Positions 7,175 through 15,821 of a DNA stretch of 56,536 nucleotides are shown piece after piece. Position 1 is the first letter of the stretch, and each line of letters begins with the position of its first letter. Source of the DNA: Streptomyces triticagri. GTDB lineage: Bacteria > Actinomycetota > Actinomycetes > Streptomycetales > Streptomycetaceae. The position numbers were made by a program, and so were the translations under genes. The notes below the pieces were generated by a model, which worked only from the letters and a program-made list of their open reading frames with translations, was not told where the DNA came from and searched no databases. The stretch lies in assembly GCF_003429565.1 (NCBI RefSeq), contig NZ_QUAK01000102.1, positions 16,687 through 73,222 on the forward strand, written 5' to 3'.

Positions 7175-9019
7175 TCAGCCTCCGTCTCGGGCGGCAGGTC
7201 GGCCGCGGCCGGTGGCGTACTCGAGGAGGACCGGGGACGGCCCGTACTCGATGCGGTCGCCGGGGCGGAGGCTCCGGGTGCTGCCGTCCATGCGGCGCAG
7301 CGTGGTCGCGCCCGGGGCGCGGCCGCTCGTGACGCCGTCCCGGGTCCAGCGGACCGCGAGCCAGCGGCTCTTGCGGCCCTCACCGGCGTCCTTCCTGAAC
7401 CAGCATTCGTACACACCCTCCGGCAGCTGTACGTCCCGGCCGGATCCGCAGGCGGCGATGCCGGTGCCGGAGAGCCAGCCGGCGAGCCGCCCGATCCGGC
7501 GGCCGGCCTCGGTGGGTGCCCCGCCGGCCGGCTGGACGATCAGGGGGATCCGGGTGCTCCCTCCCCAGCTGTAGAAATACATCCGGTCGACCTTCTGGTA
7601 GTGGTGCGCGTACATGCCGGCCAGGTAGAAGCGCACCGCATAGTCCTGGGCCGTGCGGTCGTCGAGGGGCGGGGCCGTGACGACGTCCTTGCCGGGGCCG
7701 GTGTTCCACAGCCGCATCGCCTGGTCCTCGGCGTAGAGGGTGCGGTCGACCCGCGCCGCGAGCTCGATGATCTCCTCGGGCGGTCCGTCGGCCCGGCGCG
7801 GATGGAGTTTGACGCCCGCGGCGTCGCAGTACTTGTACGCGCCGGTGCGGGTGAACTCCCTCAGCAGCGCCCGGCCTTCGCGGTGCCAGAGCCGGCCGAA
7901 GGAGGGGCAGACGAGGAGTGCGTCGGGATCGGTGTCGGCGATGATCCGGTGGGCCCGGCGGACCATCTCGGCGAGGGTCGGCATGTCGCCGGCGTAGTGG
8001 GAGCGGGAGCCGGCGTTGTCCCACAGTTCGTAGGCGTCGATCCGGCCACGGTAGCGGGTGGTGATCTCGCGTACGAAGCGGTCCCAGTCGTCCAGGTCGT
8101 CCGGCGGTGCGGTGCGGGTGCCGTCCCCGTACGGCGTGATGTCGCCCTCGGGTGCGGCCCAGCCGGGTGTGCCGCCGAAGGTGAACAGGACGGGCAGGTC
8201 CCGGCGTTCGGCGCCGTCCACCATGCGTTCGAGCACCGTCCAGGAGAACTGGTCGCGCTCGGGCTGCAGTTGACCCCAGCGGGTCTCGCTCTCCCACAGC
8301 CGGACGCCACCCACCCGGAAGTCCGGCATCCGGCCGGTGTCGGTGTTCATCGTCATGCCGATGAACTCGGGGTCGAGGGCTTCGGGGGTGTCCGACCATG
8401 CGTCGCCGGTGTAGTGCGGGATCGGCGGCCCGGAAGACGGGCCGGTCCCGGCCGGCGGGCGGTCCGGCGGCGAGAGGGTGACCGCGGCGCAGAGGAGCGC
8501 CAGGACGGCGATCACCGCGCGGCGCGGCCAGCTGCGCGGGGAGGCCCATGGGGCCGCAGGGCGGGGGCGGTTGTCCTGGTCGCCCGGTGAGTGGGTGGGC
8601 GTGGCGGTGTCCGGGTGCTGCTCGTCCGGGGCGGCGGCGCTTCGGGGCTCACGGTCGGCGGCGGGGTTCTCGGCGTCGGCACGGGGCGGTACACCGTCGG
8701 CACCGGGCGGTTCCCCGTCACCACCGGGCGGTACGCCGGCCCCGTCCGCCGGCCCGGACGTATCCGCCGACCCGGACGAATCCGTCACCCGCTGCCGGGA
8801 CCAGGCCGTGTAGAGCGCGTCGAGCTCCTCGGGCGTGGCCCCGCAGACCCGGGCGATGCGCTCCACCGTGGCGAATTCCGGCGGAACGTGCGGGCCCTGG
8901 CAGTACCGGTGCAGTGCGGAACGGCTGAGTCCGGTCCGGTGCGCGAGTGCCGTGTAGCTGCGACCGCAGCGCTGCTTCAATTGCCGCAAGTGGTACGCGA
9001 GTTCGGTTTCCTCGTCCAT
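7175..9019 (-). CDS. HTH-transmembrane-glycosidase-like fusion protein lacking catalytic residues
   Basis: The 614-residue protein has three parts. Residues about 5-75 form an XRE-type helix-turn-helix (YTALAHRTGLSRSALHRYCQG). Residues about 78-165 are a Pro/Gly/Asp-rich linker and 168-182 one hydrophobic helix. Residues about 215-560 resemble clan A TIM-barrel glycosidases of the GH39 type (GGVRLWESETRWGQL, LFTFGGTPGW, IDAYELWDNAG, MYFYSWGG). The usual acid/base motif WNEP reads WDNA (Asn335), and the usual nucleophile motif WNTE reads WNTG (Gly441), so hydrolysis is unlikely. I infer a sugar-binding outer domain tied to a cytoplasmic DNA-binding domain. Start 9019 has a strong GGAGGTG site. 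It is divergent from the ArsR-like gene at 9200. Confidence 0.8.
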   Translation of the reverse strand: MDEETELAYHLRQLKQRCGRSYTALAHRTGLSRSALHRYCQGPHVPPEFATVERIARVCGATPEELDALYTAWSRQRVTDSSGSADTSGPADGAGVPPGGDGEPPGADGVPPRADAENPAADREPRSAAAPDEQHPDTATPTHSPGDQDNRPRPAAPWASPRSWPRRAVIAVLALLCAAVTLSPPDRPPAGTGPSSGPPIPHYTGDAWSDTPEALDPEFIGMTMNTDTGRMPDFRVGGVRLWESETRWGQLQPERDQFSWTVLERMVDGAERRDLPVLFTFGGTPGWAAPEGDITPYGDGTRTAPPDDLDDWDRFVREITTRYRGRIDAYELWDNAGSRSHYAGDMPTLAEMVRRAHRIIADTDPDALLVCPSFGRLWHREGRALLREFTRTGAYKYCDAAGVKLHPRRADGPPEEIIELAARVDRTLYAEDQAMRLWNTGPGKDVVTAPPLDDRTAQDYAVRFYLAGMYAHHYQKVDRMYFYSWGGSTRIPLIVQPAGGAPTEAGRRIGRLAGWLSGTGIAACGSGRDVQLPEGVYECWFRKDAGEGRKSRWLAVRWTRDGVTSGRAPGATTLRRMDGSTRSLRPGDRIEYGPSPVLLEYATGRGRPAARDGG

Positions 9020-9086
9020 TCCGGGGCACCTCCCTCCGTCCCACGCGGCCAGAACATAGCAGGCAGTGCGGCGGTGGGCGTCCCAT

Positions 9087-9171
9087 CGTCCCAAGGGGAC
9101 GCGCGCCCTCTTGCCAGGAGCGCCACCGGCGGGGGACGGTCGAGTGGTCGCCGTTCGGGGGATCGGCGACC
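9087..9171. promoter_or_regulatory. Two dyads in the divergent control region 9020-9199
   Basis: CGTCCC-AAG-GGGACG (9087-9101) and GGTCGCCG-N10-CGGCGACC (9146-9171) are perfect dyads in the 180 bp between two divergent regulatory genes. Either regulator could bind here; both flanking genes encode helix-turn-helix proteins. I could not place -35/-10 boxes with confidence. Confidence 0.4.
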
Positions 9172-9199
9172 GCACGACCATCGGGGGAAACACCACGTG

Positions 9200-10153
9200 A
9201 TGCGTATCCACTTCACCGCCGAGGACCTCGCCAGGACCCAGGTCGCGGACGGAGCCGATCCACTCTGGGAGACGGTCCTGAGCCTGCACAGCCTGCAGGA
9301 GCGCTGTCCCGACCCGGTCCTGGCCGGCCGGCGGACCGCTGCGCTGACCCGGCCGCTGAGCATGCTCCTTCCGCTCGTACCACCGCGCGGCTACTTCCCG
9401 GACTTCCTCACGCCGGGAGCCGGCACCGCCGGGCTCGACGCCGGCCTGGACGCGGTGTTGAGCACGCCCCGCGCCCGGCTGCGCACCGAACTCACCAGGC
9501 TGACCGGCCGCAACAGACCTGCGCCGTGGACCCGTTCGCTCGCCGACGGCGAGCCGGGGTCCCTGCGGCGTCTCGCCGGCTCACTGCGCGAGTACCACAA
9601 CACGGCGCTCGGACCGCAGTGGGCACGCATCACCCGGCGCACCGCCACCGACCGCGCCCTCAGGCTGCACGCGCTGTGGCAGGGCGGCGCGGAGGCGATG
9701 CTGCGGACGTACGGTCCGTCGATGCGCTGGCAGTCGCCGGTGCTCGAGGTCGACTATCCGGTGGACCGCGATCTCCATCTGGACGGCCGCGGACTGCTGC
9801 TCGTGCCCTCGTACTTCTGCAAGGGGCCGGTCGCGCTCGCGGACCAGGATCTGCCGCCGGTGCTCGTCTACGCAGCGTCCGCGGACGGCAAGCAGGGCGT
9901 CCCCGAACCGCCGGCGTCGCTCAATCCCTGTCTGGCGAAGCTGATCGGGCACACCCGGGCCGCCGTGCTTGAGGCGCTGAGCAGCGACTGCACCACGACG
10001 GAGCTGGCGCAGCGGGCCGGGGTCGCGCTGTCCACAGCGAGTGAGCACGCCACCGTGCTGCGCAGTGCGGGACTGGTGTCGAGCGTGCGGCAGCGCAATG
10101 TGGTCCGGCACGCTCTGACGCCGCTCGGTACGGCGCTGCTTCGGTCCAACTGA
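9200..10153 (+). CDS. ArsR-like winged-helix transcriptional regulator with large N-terminal domain
   Basis: The 317-residue protein begins MRIHFTAEDLARTQVADGADPLWETVLSLH. This N-terminal region of about 240 residues is typical of an actinobacterial regulator family. The last 75 residues are an ArsR/MarR-like winged helix (CTTTELAQRAGVALSTASEH, then VLRSAGLVSSVRQRNVVRHALTPLG). No metal-binding Cys cluster is seen, so metal sensing is not supported. ATG 9200 is used; GTG 9197 just before it is equally possible, and GGGGGA lies upstream. The ligand and targets are unknown. It converges on the beta-galactosidase gene with only 18 bp between them. Confidence 0.8.
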   Translation: MRIHFTAEDLARTQVADGADPLWETVLSLHSLQERCPDPVLAGRRTAALTRPLSMLLPLVPPRGYFPDFLTPGAGTAGLDAGLDAVLSTPRARLRTELTRLTGRNRPAPWTRSLADGEPGSLRRLAGSLREYHNTALGPQWARITRRTATDRALRLHALWQGGAEAMLRTYGPSMRWQSPVLEVDYPVDRDLHLDGRGLLLVPSYFCKGPVALADQDLPPVLVYAASADGKQGVPEPPASLNPCLAKLIGHTRAAVLEALSSDCTTTELAQRAGVALSTASEHATVLRSAGLVSSVRQRNVVRHALTPLGTALLRSN

Positions 10154-10171
10154 CGGGCGCTGCAGGGCCGT

Positions 10172-12094
10172 TCAGCCGTCGGAGACGGTCACCGAGCCGT
10201 CCCGGCGGTCGAGCCTGATCCGCAGCCGGCGGCCGTCGGCGGCGATCCGGGTGCGGACCTGGACTCCCTCGGGCAGGCCGGGTTCGGTCGGCTCGACCGA
10301 GGCCTCGGAGCGGATCCGGTCCATCAGGGTGCGCAGGGTGGCCGGATCGGGCCGGGTGGCGAGGTACCAGGCGGTGCCGTCGCCGTACGGGTGGCGGGTC
10401 ACGGCGGGGCGGCCGTCGCCGAGCGAGAACACCGGTTCGGCGCCCTCCAGGACGATGTCCTCGGACCAGATCGACGCGGTGCCGCCGTCGGGGCCGAGCG
10501 GCAGTGTCGTGCCCTCCGGCAGCGGGTCGAACTCCTCGACCCGAAGGCCCAGCACCTCGCGGAACGGCGCCGGGTAACCGCCGAGATGCACCCGGTCGTG
10601 CTCGTCGGTGATCCCGGAGAAGTACGACATGACGAGGGTGCCGCCGGCCCGTACCCAGTCGGCGATCCGGGCGGCGGTGGCGGCGCTCACGGAGTACAGG
10701 TTCGGCACGATCAGCAGCCGGTACGGGCCGAGTTCGCCGTCGGCCGGCACGATGTCGCAGGCGACCGAGGCGTCGTACAGCGGCCGGTGGTGGGCGAGTG
10801 CGGTGTCCAGGAGGGTGACGTCGCAGCTGGGGTGCGCGTCGAGTTCGAGGGCCCACCAGCTGGGCCAGTCGAGCAGCAGCGCGGCGTCCGCGCGCTCGGG
10901 CAGCGAGCCGAACAGGCCGGGGTGCTCGGCGAGTTCGGCTCCGAGTGCGCTGACCTCGCGGAAGATCCGGGTGTCGGGCCCGCCGTGCGGGACCATCGCG
11001 GAGTGGAACTTCTCGGCGCCGCCGCGGGACTGGCGCCACTGGAAGAAGAGCACCGAATCGGCCCCGTGCGCGATCGCCTGCCAGCTGTCCAGGCGCATCC
11101 GGCCGTCCGGCTTGCGGCCGTTGCGCGGACGCCAGTTGACGGCGCTCGGCGCCTGTTCCATCAGGAGCCAGGGCTGTCCGTCCTTGAGGCCGCGCATCAC
11201 GTCGTAGGCGAAGGCGGTGCCATGTGCGGAGTCGGGGTCGTGCGGATCGGGATAGGAGTCGTACGAGATGACGTCCAGGTGCGGTGCCCAGCGGAACAGG
11301 TCGAGGGTGCGGGCGACGGGCACGAAGTTGGTGGTGACCGGGACGGTGGGGGTGAGCCGGTCGAGGACCTGCTTCTCGGCGAGGTAGCAGGCGAGCAGCT
11401 CGTCGCTGCTGAAGCGCCGGTAGTCGAGCTGCTGTGCCGGATTGCGGAACGAGGGCGCGCTGCGGGGTGTGTGGATCTCCTCGAAGTCGCCGTAGCGCTG
11501 GGCCCAGAAGTCGGTGCACCAGGCGTCGTTGAGTGCGTCGACGGTGCCGTAGCGCTCCCGGAGCCAGTTGCGGAACGCCGCCGTGGAGACCTCGCAGTGG
11601 CAGTGCCGGGAGATGTGGCAGCCGTACTCGTTGCCGATGTGCCACAGGGCGAGCGCGGGGTGGTCGGCGTACCGGGCGGCGAGCTGTTCGACCAGGCGCG
11701 TCGCGCGGTCGCGGAAGACCGGGCTGGAGGGGCACCAGTGCTGGCGCGAGCCGGGGTACAGGCGGGTGCCGTCCTCCAGGACCGGCAGGGTCTCGGGGTG
11801 CAGTCGGGCCAGCCAGGCGGGCGGCGACGCGGTCATGGTGGCGAGGCAGACCCGGACGCCGGCGCCGGCCAGGCGGTCGAGGTGGGTGTCGAGCCAGTCG
11901 AACTCGTAGGTTCCGGGGGCCGGTTCGGCCTTGGCCCAGGAGAAGATGCCGACGGTGGCGAGATTGACGCCGGCCTTCCGCATCAGTTCGGTGTCCTCGG
12001 CGTGGACGTCGGGGCCCCACTGCTCGGGGTTGTAGTCGCCGCCGTAGGCGAGGGAGCCGAGCCGGTCGTGGAAGTGGCGGAGCCGGTCGTTCAC
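10172..12094 (-). CDS. GH42 beta-galactosidase
   Basis: Hydrolyses terminal beta-galactosides. At 640 residues it has the normal GH42 length. LAYGGDYNPEQW opens the TIM barrel. The acid/base Glu lies in LWHIGNEYGCH and the nucleophile Glu in WLLMEQAPSAVNW. Cysteines in GCHISRHCHCEVS match the zinc cluster known in this family. No signal peptide is visible, so it is cytosolic and would act on imported oligosaccharides or short galactosides. The GTG start (12094) overlaps the stop of the GntR regulator by four bases, so the two are co-translated. With the sialidase and lyase nearby, a role in trimming galactose exposed after sialic acid removal is plausible. Confidence 0.93.
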   Translation of the reverse strand: MNDRLRHFHDRLGSLAYGGDYNPEQWGPDVHAEDTELMRKAGVNLATVGIFSWAKAEPAPGTYEFDWLDTHLDRLAGAGVRVCLATMTASPPAWLARLHPETLPVLEDGTRLYPGSRQHWCPSSPVFRDRATRLVEQLAARYADHPALALWHIGNEYGCHISRHCHCEVSTAAFRNWLRERYGTVDALNDAWCTDFWAQRYGDFEEIHTPRSAPSFRNPAQQLDYRRFSSDELLACYLAEKQVLDRLTPTVPVTTNFVPVARTLDLFRWAPHLDVISYDSYPDPHDPDSAHGTAFAYDVMRGLKDGQPWLLMEQAPSAVNWRPRNGRKPDGRMRLDSWQAIAHGADSVLFFQWRQSRGGAEKFHSAMVPHGGPDTRIFREVSALGAELAEHPGLFGSLPERADAALLLDWPSWWALELDAHPSCDVTLLDTALAHHRPLYDASVACDIVPADGELGPYRLLIVPNLYSVSAATAARIADWVRAGGTLVMSYFSGITDEHDRVHLGGYPAPFREVLGLRVEEFDPLPEGTTLPLGPDGGTASIWSEDIVLEGAEPVFSLGDGRPAVTRHPYGDGTAWYLATRPDPATLRTLMDRIRSEASVEPTEPGLPEGVQVRTRIAADGRRLRIRLDRRDGSVTVSDG

Positions 12095-12858
12095 TTGACC
12101 CCCAGGGTCTCTTGCCAGGCGCGTGCCTCGATGCCGCGGAAGTGGTCGGCCATCGCGCGCTGTGCCTGCTCGACGTCGCGGGCGCGCAGCGCGTTGAGGA
12201 TCTCGCGGTGGCGGCGGGCGGTGACGGAGGGCGCCGGGTCCTCGGTCCAGCCGCGGACGCCGGCGACGCGGTGGAAGACGTTCCAGAAGGCGGCGAGGAG
12301 CTGCGGCACCAGGGCGTTGCCCAGGGAGCGGTAGAGCTTCTCGTGGAATTCGCGGTCGAGCTCCGGGAAGGCCTCGCCGGCCCGGCCCGCGGCCTCCATC
12401 CGGCGGACGACGGCGTCGAGTTCGTCGAGCTCGCGGTCGTCCAGGGTCTCGGCGACGCGGCGGATGAGACCTTCCTCGAGGACCTCTCTGACCTGGAGGA
12501 TCTCACCGAGCGCCTGGGTGTCGCCGCTGGAGTTGGCCCTCGGGGTGCGCCAGGCGTCGCGGGCCAGGGTGCGGAAGGTGAGTCCGTCCACGAACGGGCT
12601 GAGCGAGGCCTGGCCGACGTAGGTGCCGTGTCCGTGTCTGATCTCGACGATGTCCAGCGCCTGGAGCGCCTTGAGGGCCTCGCGCAGCGAGTTCCTGCTG
12701 ACCTCGAGGGTGTCCATGAGCTCGGTCTCGGTGGGCATCGGCTCACCGGGGCGCAGTCTTCGGTCGAGGATCAGCTGCATGACCTGACGCTGGATCCGGC
12801 TGCCCACGCGCCGTTCCCGGGCAGCCGGCACCGTGGCATTCCTCGGCTCGTCCGACAT
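12091..12858 (-). CDS. GntR-family (FadR subfamily) transcriptional regulator
   Basis: The 255-residue protein has an N-terminal GntR winged helix (SRIQRQVMQLILDRRLRPGE, PTETELMDTLEVSRNSLREA, HGHGTYV). It is followed by an all-helical FCD effector domain (VREVLEEGLIRRVAETL, LDREFHEKLYRSLGN, RRHREILNALRARDVEQA) of the type that binds small acids or sugar acids. It heads the operon with the GH42 gene and faces the sialic-acid-type ABC operon across a 339-bp gap. The motif at 12884-12899 lies just before its start and recurs at two other promoters in the locus, so it is probably the local, self-regulated repressor. ATG 12867 is an alternative start; neither has a clear ribosome-binding site. Confidence 0.88.
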   Translation of the reverse strand: MSDEPRNATVPAARERRVGSRIQRQVMQLILDRRLRPGEPMPTETELMDTLEVSRNSLREALKALQALDIVEIRHGHGTYVGQASLSPFVDGLTFRTLARDAWRTPRANSSGDTQALGEILQVREVLEEGLIRRVAETLDDRELDELDAVVRRMEAAGRAGEAFPELDREFHEKLYRSLGNALVPQLLAAFWNVFHRVAGVRGWTEDPAPSVTARRHREILNALRARDVEQAQRAMADHFRGIEARAWQETLGVK

Positions 12859-12883
12859 GCGGCACATCGTAAGGGCAGTGAAC

Positions 12884-12899
12884 ATCCTACGTCCCACGT
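12884..12899 (-). promoter_or_regulatory. Operator-like motif copy 1 (regulator promoter)
   Basis: Read on the minus strand it is ACGTGGGACGTAGGAT, a tandem of two ACGTRGG half units followed by AT. It begins 26 bp before the GntR start codon. The same sequence, allowing R at two places, occurs at 13046-13061, and a one-base variant at 21233-21248. Inferred to be the binding site of the adjacent GntR regulator. Confidence 0.65.
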
Positions 12900-13002
12900 C
12901 TGCGGCAACTCATGCTCATTGCACGTACGACGGCCCCAACAGCCTTGTGTACGGCGACAGTCCGATGCGGTGGAGGGCCAACCAGCAGATCTGCACGATC
13001 CC

Positions 13003-13031
13003 TTGACCGCCCGCGCCCGCCCTCCTATGGT
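13003..13031 (+). promoter_or_regulatory. Promoter of the ABC transporter-lyase operon
   Basis: TTGACC (13003-13008), a 17-bp spacer and TATGGT (13026-13031) form a near-consensus vegetative promoter. Transcription should start near 13038, leaving an untranslated leader of about 160 nt before the binding-protein gene. Operator copy 2 lies just downstream, where a bound repressor would block initiation or clearance. Confidence 0.65.
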
Positions 13032-13045
13032 CGCGCTACCTCCAG

Positions 13046-13061
13046 ACGTAGGACGTGGGAT
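13046..13061 (+). promoter_or_regulatory. Operator-like motif copy 2 (transporter operon)
   Basis: ACGTAGGACGTGGGAT starts 15 bp after the -10 box of the transporter promoter. It matches copy 1 except at the two R positions. Placement right after the predicted transcription start is the geometry expected of a repressor site. Confidence 0.65.
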
Positions 13062-13197
13062 CTCCGAGCCGCAGCACACGCGTGGCGCTCACCGGACCCA
13101 CCCTCGTCCTCGCCTGCCTGCCCTCGACACGTTCTTCGTACCCCGCCGCCCGCACCCGGCAGCACGGGGACGCCCCTTCCGCCATGGAGGCAGCACT

Positions 13198-14823
13198 GTG
13201 AGCGACCTGAATCCGGTTGCGGCCCGCCGGTCCTTCCTCAAGTACACCGGTGCACTCGGCGCGGCCGCCACCGTCACCACGACCCTGTCCGCGTGCTCCG
13301 GCGGCCCGAAGTCGACCACGGACACCGACGGCGGCGGCAAGGGCGGCAGCGAGACACTCACCGCGGTCATCGGCTATGGCAACGACGGCAGTTGGGACCC
13401 CACCCAGACGGCCTCGGCCTTCTGCATGGCAGCCAATCACCACATCTACGAGGGCCTGCTCGACACGGACCCGATCGACCGCAAGCCGTACGCCGCACTG
13501 GCCACCGAGGTGCCCGCGGACCTCGGCGCCACCACCTGGCGCTTCACCCTGCGCGAGGGCGCCAGCTGGCACGACGGCAAGCCGGTGACCGCCGACGACG
13601 TGGTCTTCACCTTCGACCGGATCCTCGACACCGGGACCACCACGCTCGCCCAGGGCTTCTTCGCCGCCTGGCTGAAGGAGGTCAGGAAGGTCGACGCGCA
13701 GACCGTCGAGCTCGTCCTGAAGTTCCCCTTCCCGGACGGCGCTCCCCGGCTCACCCTCGCGAAGATCATGCCGAAGCATGTGTTCGGCAAGCCGGGCGGC
13801 TGGGACAAGGCGACCACCGGTACGGCCGTCGGCTCGGGCCCGTACCGGATGACCGCGCACAACCCGAAGTCGAACACCACCTTCGCCGCGTACGAGAAGT
13901 ACAACGGCCCCCGCAAGGCCGCCTTCAAGAAGATGAACTGGCTGACGATCGTGGACGCCGCGCCCCGCGTCGCGAAGATCTCCGGCGGCAGCGCGGACGC
14001 CCAGATCGCCGACAACATCCCGTACGCCAACATCGCCCAGCTCAAGAAGGACGGCCTGAAGGTCGAGGGCGGGGCGGGGATGAACCACATGTTCCTGCTG
14101 TTCAACACCGCACACAAACCCTTCGACGACGTGCGCGTCAGGCAGGCGCTGCACTACGCCATCGACACCGAGAAGATGATCGAGGTCGCGCTCAAGGGCC
14201 GGGGCAGGGCGGCCAGTTCGTTCCTCAACGTGGACAACCCCACCTACCGCAAGGCGAAGACGGTCTACGGCCACGACCCGGAGAAGGCCAAGAAGCTCCT
14301 CGAGGAGGCCGGCGTCAGCGGCCTCACCATCGACCTGATGGCGGTCAACGTCAGCTGGATCGTGGACTGTCTGCCGACCATCAAGGCCTCCTGGGACGCG
14401 ATCGGCGTGAAGACCGATCTGGACCCGCAGGAGACCACCGCGGTCTTCACCAAGCTCGACCAGAAGAAGGACTTCCAGGTGGTCGCGGCGGCCTCCAATC
14501 CCAACCAGTTCGGCCTCGACGCCGATCTGATCATGCGTTACAACTACGGCCCCGAGAACCTGTGGATGGGGTACGCGCGCTGGGCCGGCAACTCCGCGGC
14601 CAAGAAGCTCTTCAAGCTGATGGACCAGGCGACCAGGGAACCGGACGCGGCGAAGAAGAAGGCGATGACGCAGGAGTACATCGACCTCGTCGCCGAGCAG
14701 GCGGTGATCTATCCGGTCGTCCACAACGAACTGGTCACGGCCTGGAATCCCGAGCAGCTCACCGGAGTCCGCCCGCAGGCCTATCCCGGCATCAACGTGC
14801 TGCAGTCCAAGCCCGCGGGCTGA
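13198..14823 (+). CDS. Family 5 ABC substrate-binding lipoprotein (probable sialic acid binder)
   Basis: The 541-residue extracytoplasmic binding protein belongs to the DppA/OppA type. The N-terminus carries a twin-arginine motif (RRSFLKYTGA) and a lipobox (LSAC), so it should be a Tat-exported lipoprotein. The family 5 body is clear from LREGASWHDGKPVTADDVVFTFDRI and RVRQALHYAIDTEKMIE. GTG 13198 is the start, with GGAGG seven bases upstream; the longer open frame is not coding. Family 5 transporters mostly carry peptides, but one branch (SatABCD of Haemophilus ducreyi, SiaEFGI of Corynebacterium) imports sialic acid. The neighbouring lyase and sialidase favour that role here. Confidence 0.88.
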   Translation: MSDLNPVAARRSFLKYTGALGAAATVTTTLSACSGGPKSTTDTDGGGKGGSETLTAVIGYGNDGSWDPTQTASAFCMAANHHIYEGLLDTDPIDRKPYAALATEVPADLGATTWRFTLREGASWHDGKPVTADDVVFTFDRILDTGTTTLAQGFFAAWLKEVRKVDAQTVELVLKFPFPDGAPRLTLAKIMPKHVFGKPGGWDKATTGTAVGSGPYRMTAHNPKSNTTFAAYEKYNGPRKAAFKKMNWLTIVDAAPRVAKISGGSADAQIADNIPYANIAQLKKDGLKVEGGAGMNHMFLLFNTAHKPFDDVRVRQALHYAIDTEKMIEVALKGRGRAASSFLNVDNPTYRKAKTVYGHDPEKAKKLLEEAGVSGLTIDLMAVNVSWIVDCLPTIKASWDAIGVKTDLDPQETTAVFTKLDQKKDFQVVAAASNPNQFGLDADLIMRYNYGPENLWMGYARWAGNSAAKKLFKLMDQATREPDAAKKKAMTQEYIDLVAEQAVIYPVVHNELVTAWNPEQLTGVRPQAYPGINVLQSKPAG

Positions 14824-14861
14824 CCCGCTTCGTCCTCAGATTCCCGTCCAAGGAGCCGTAC

Positions 14862-15821
14862 GTGCTCGCGATCGCCAGGATCCTGGTCCGTCGTGTCGCC
14901 CTGCTGATACCGCTGATGCTCGGCATCGTGCTTTTCGTCTTCCTCGTCATGCGCTTCTCGGACAGCGATCCGGCCTCGGCGTTCTTCCAGGGCGCCAACC
15001 CGACACCCGAGCAGCTGCAGCGGTTCCGCGAGGAGAACGGCCTGCTCGACCCGCTGCCGGTGCGCTACGTGGCGTTCGTCGGTGATCTGCTGCAGGGCGA
15101 CATGGGCACCGGTGTGCTGGTCAGGACGCCGGTCCTGGACCAGGTCACGACCGCCCTTCCGCTCACCCTGCAGCTGACCTTCCTCGGGCTCGCCATCGCC
15201 GTCGTCCTTGCCCTGGTGCTCGGCATCACCGCCGCCATCCACCGCGACCGGCTGCCCGACCAGATCATCCGGGTCGTCTCGCTGACCGGAGTCGCGGCAC
15301 CGAGCTTCTGGCTGGCGCTGCTGATGATCCAGTATCTGGCCGTGGGGCAGGGCTGGTTCCCGACCGGTGGGTACGTCAATCCGGCGGACTCGTTCGGCGG
15401 CTGGCTGAAGACGATGACGATGCCCGCCCTTGCGCTGTCGCTGCCGGTGGCCGCGCAGCTCACCCGGATCGTACGGACCGCGGTCGTCGAGGAGTTGGAC
15501 AAGGACTACGTACGCACCGCGATCGGCAGCGGCCTTCCGCCGGTCGTCGTGGTCGGCCGCAATGTGCTGCGCAACGCACTGATCAACCCGCTGACCGTGC
15601 TCGGCCTCAGAGTCGGCTATCTGCTCGGCGGCGCCGTCGTCATCGAGACGATCTTCTCGCTGCCCGGCATGGGCAAGCTGATGATCGACGCGGTCAAGAA
15701 CGGCGACCCGGCCGTCGTCCAGGGCGTGGTGATCACCACGGCGGTCGGCTTCGTGATCGTCAATCTGCTGATCGACATCCTCCATCTGCTTGTCAATCCG
15801 CGTCTGAGGAGTGCCGCCTGA
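14862..15821 (+). CDS. ABC transporter permease (DppB type)
   Basis: First inner-membrane permease of the importer, 319 residues, about six helices, starting VLAIARILVRRVALLIPLML. The binding-protein-dependent permease motif sits in KDYVRTAIGSGLPPVVVVGR (EAA-like loop that contacts the ATPase), then NALINPLTVLGLRVGYLLGG and the typical IFSLPGMGKLMIDAV. GTG 14862 has AGGAG ten bases upstream. It follows the binding-protein gene by 38 bp, and its stop overlaps the next start by one base. Confidence 0.92.
   Translation: MLAIARILVRRVALLIPLMLGIVLFVFLVMRFSDSDPASAFFQGANPTPEQLQRFREENGLLDPLPVRYVAFVGDLLQGDMGTGVLVRTPVLDQVTTALPLTLQLTFLGLAIAVVLALVLGITAAIHRDRLPDQIIRVVSLTGVAAPSFWLALLMIQYLAVGQGWFPTGGYVNPADSFGGWLKTMTMPALALSLPVAAQLTRIVRTAVVEELDKDYVRTAIGSGLPPVVVVGRNVLRNALINPLTVLGLRVGYLLGGAVVIETIFSLPGMGKLMIDAVKNGDPAVVQGVVITTAVGFVIVNLLIDILHLLVNPRLRSAA

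Noticed and set aside
9200..10153. Metal-sensing ArsR/SmtB repressor
   Set aside because: The winged helix is ArsR-like but there is no metal-binding Cys or His cluster and the long N-terminal domain is of another type.
9921..12746. Long minus-strand open frame of about 940 codons
   Set aside because: It is an alternate frame of the GH42 and regulator genes; the translation is Arg/Pro/Ser-rich with no motif, whereas the GH42 frame has catalytic residues.
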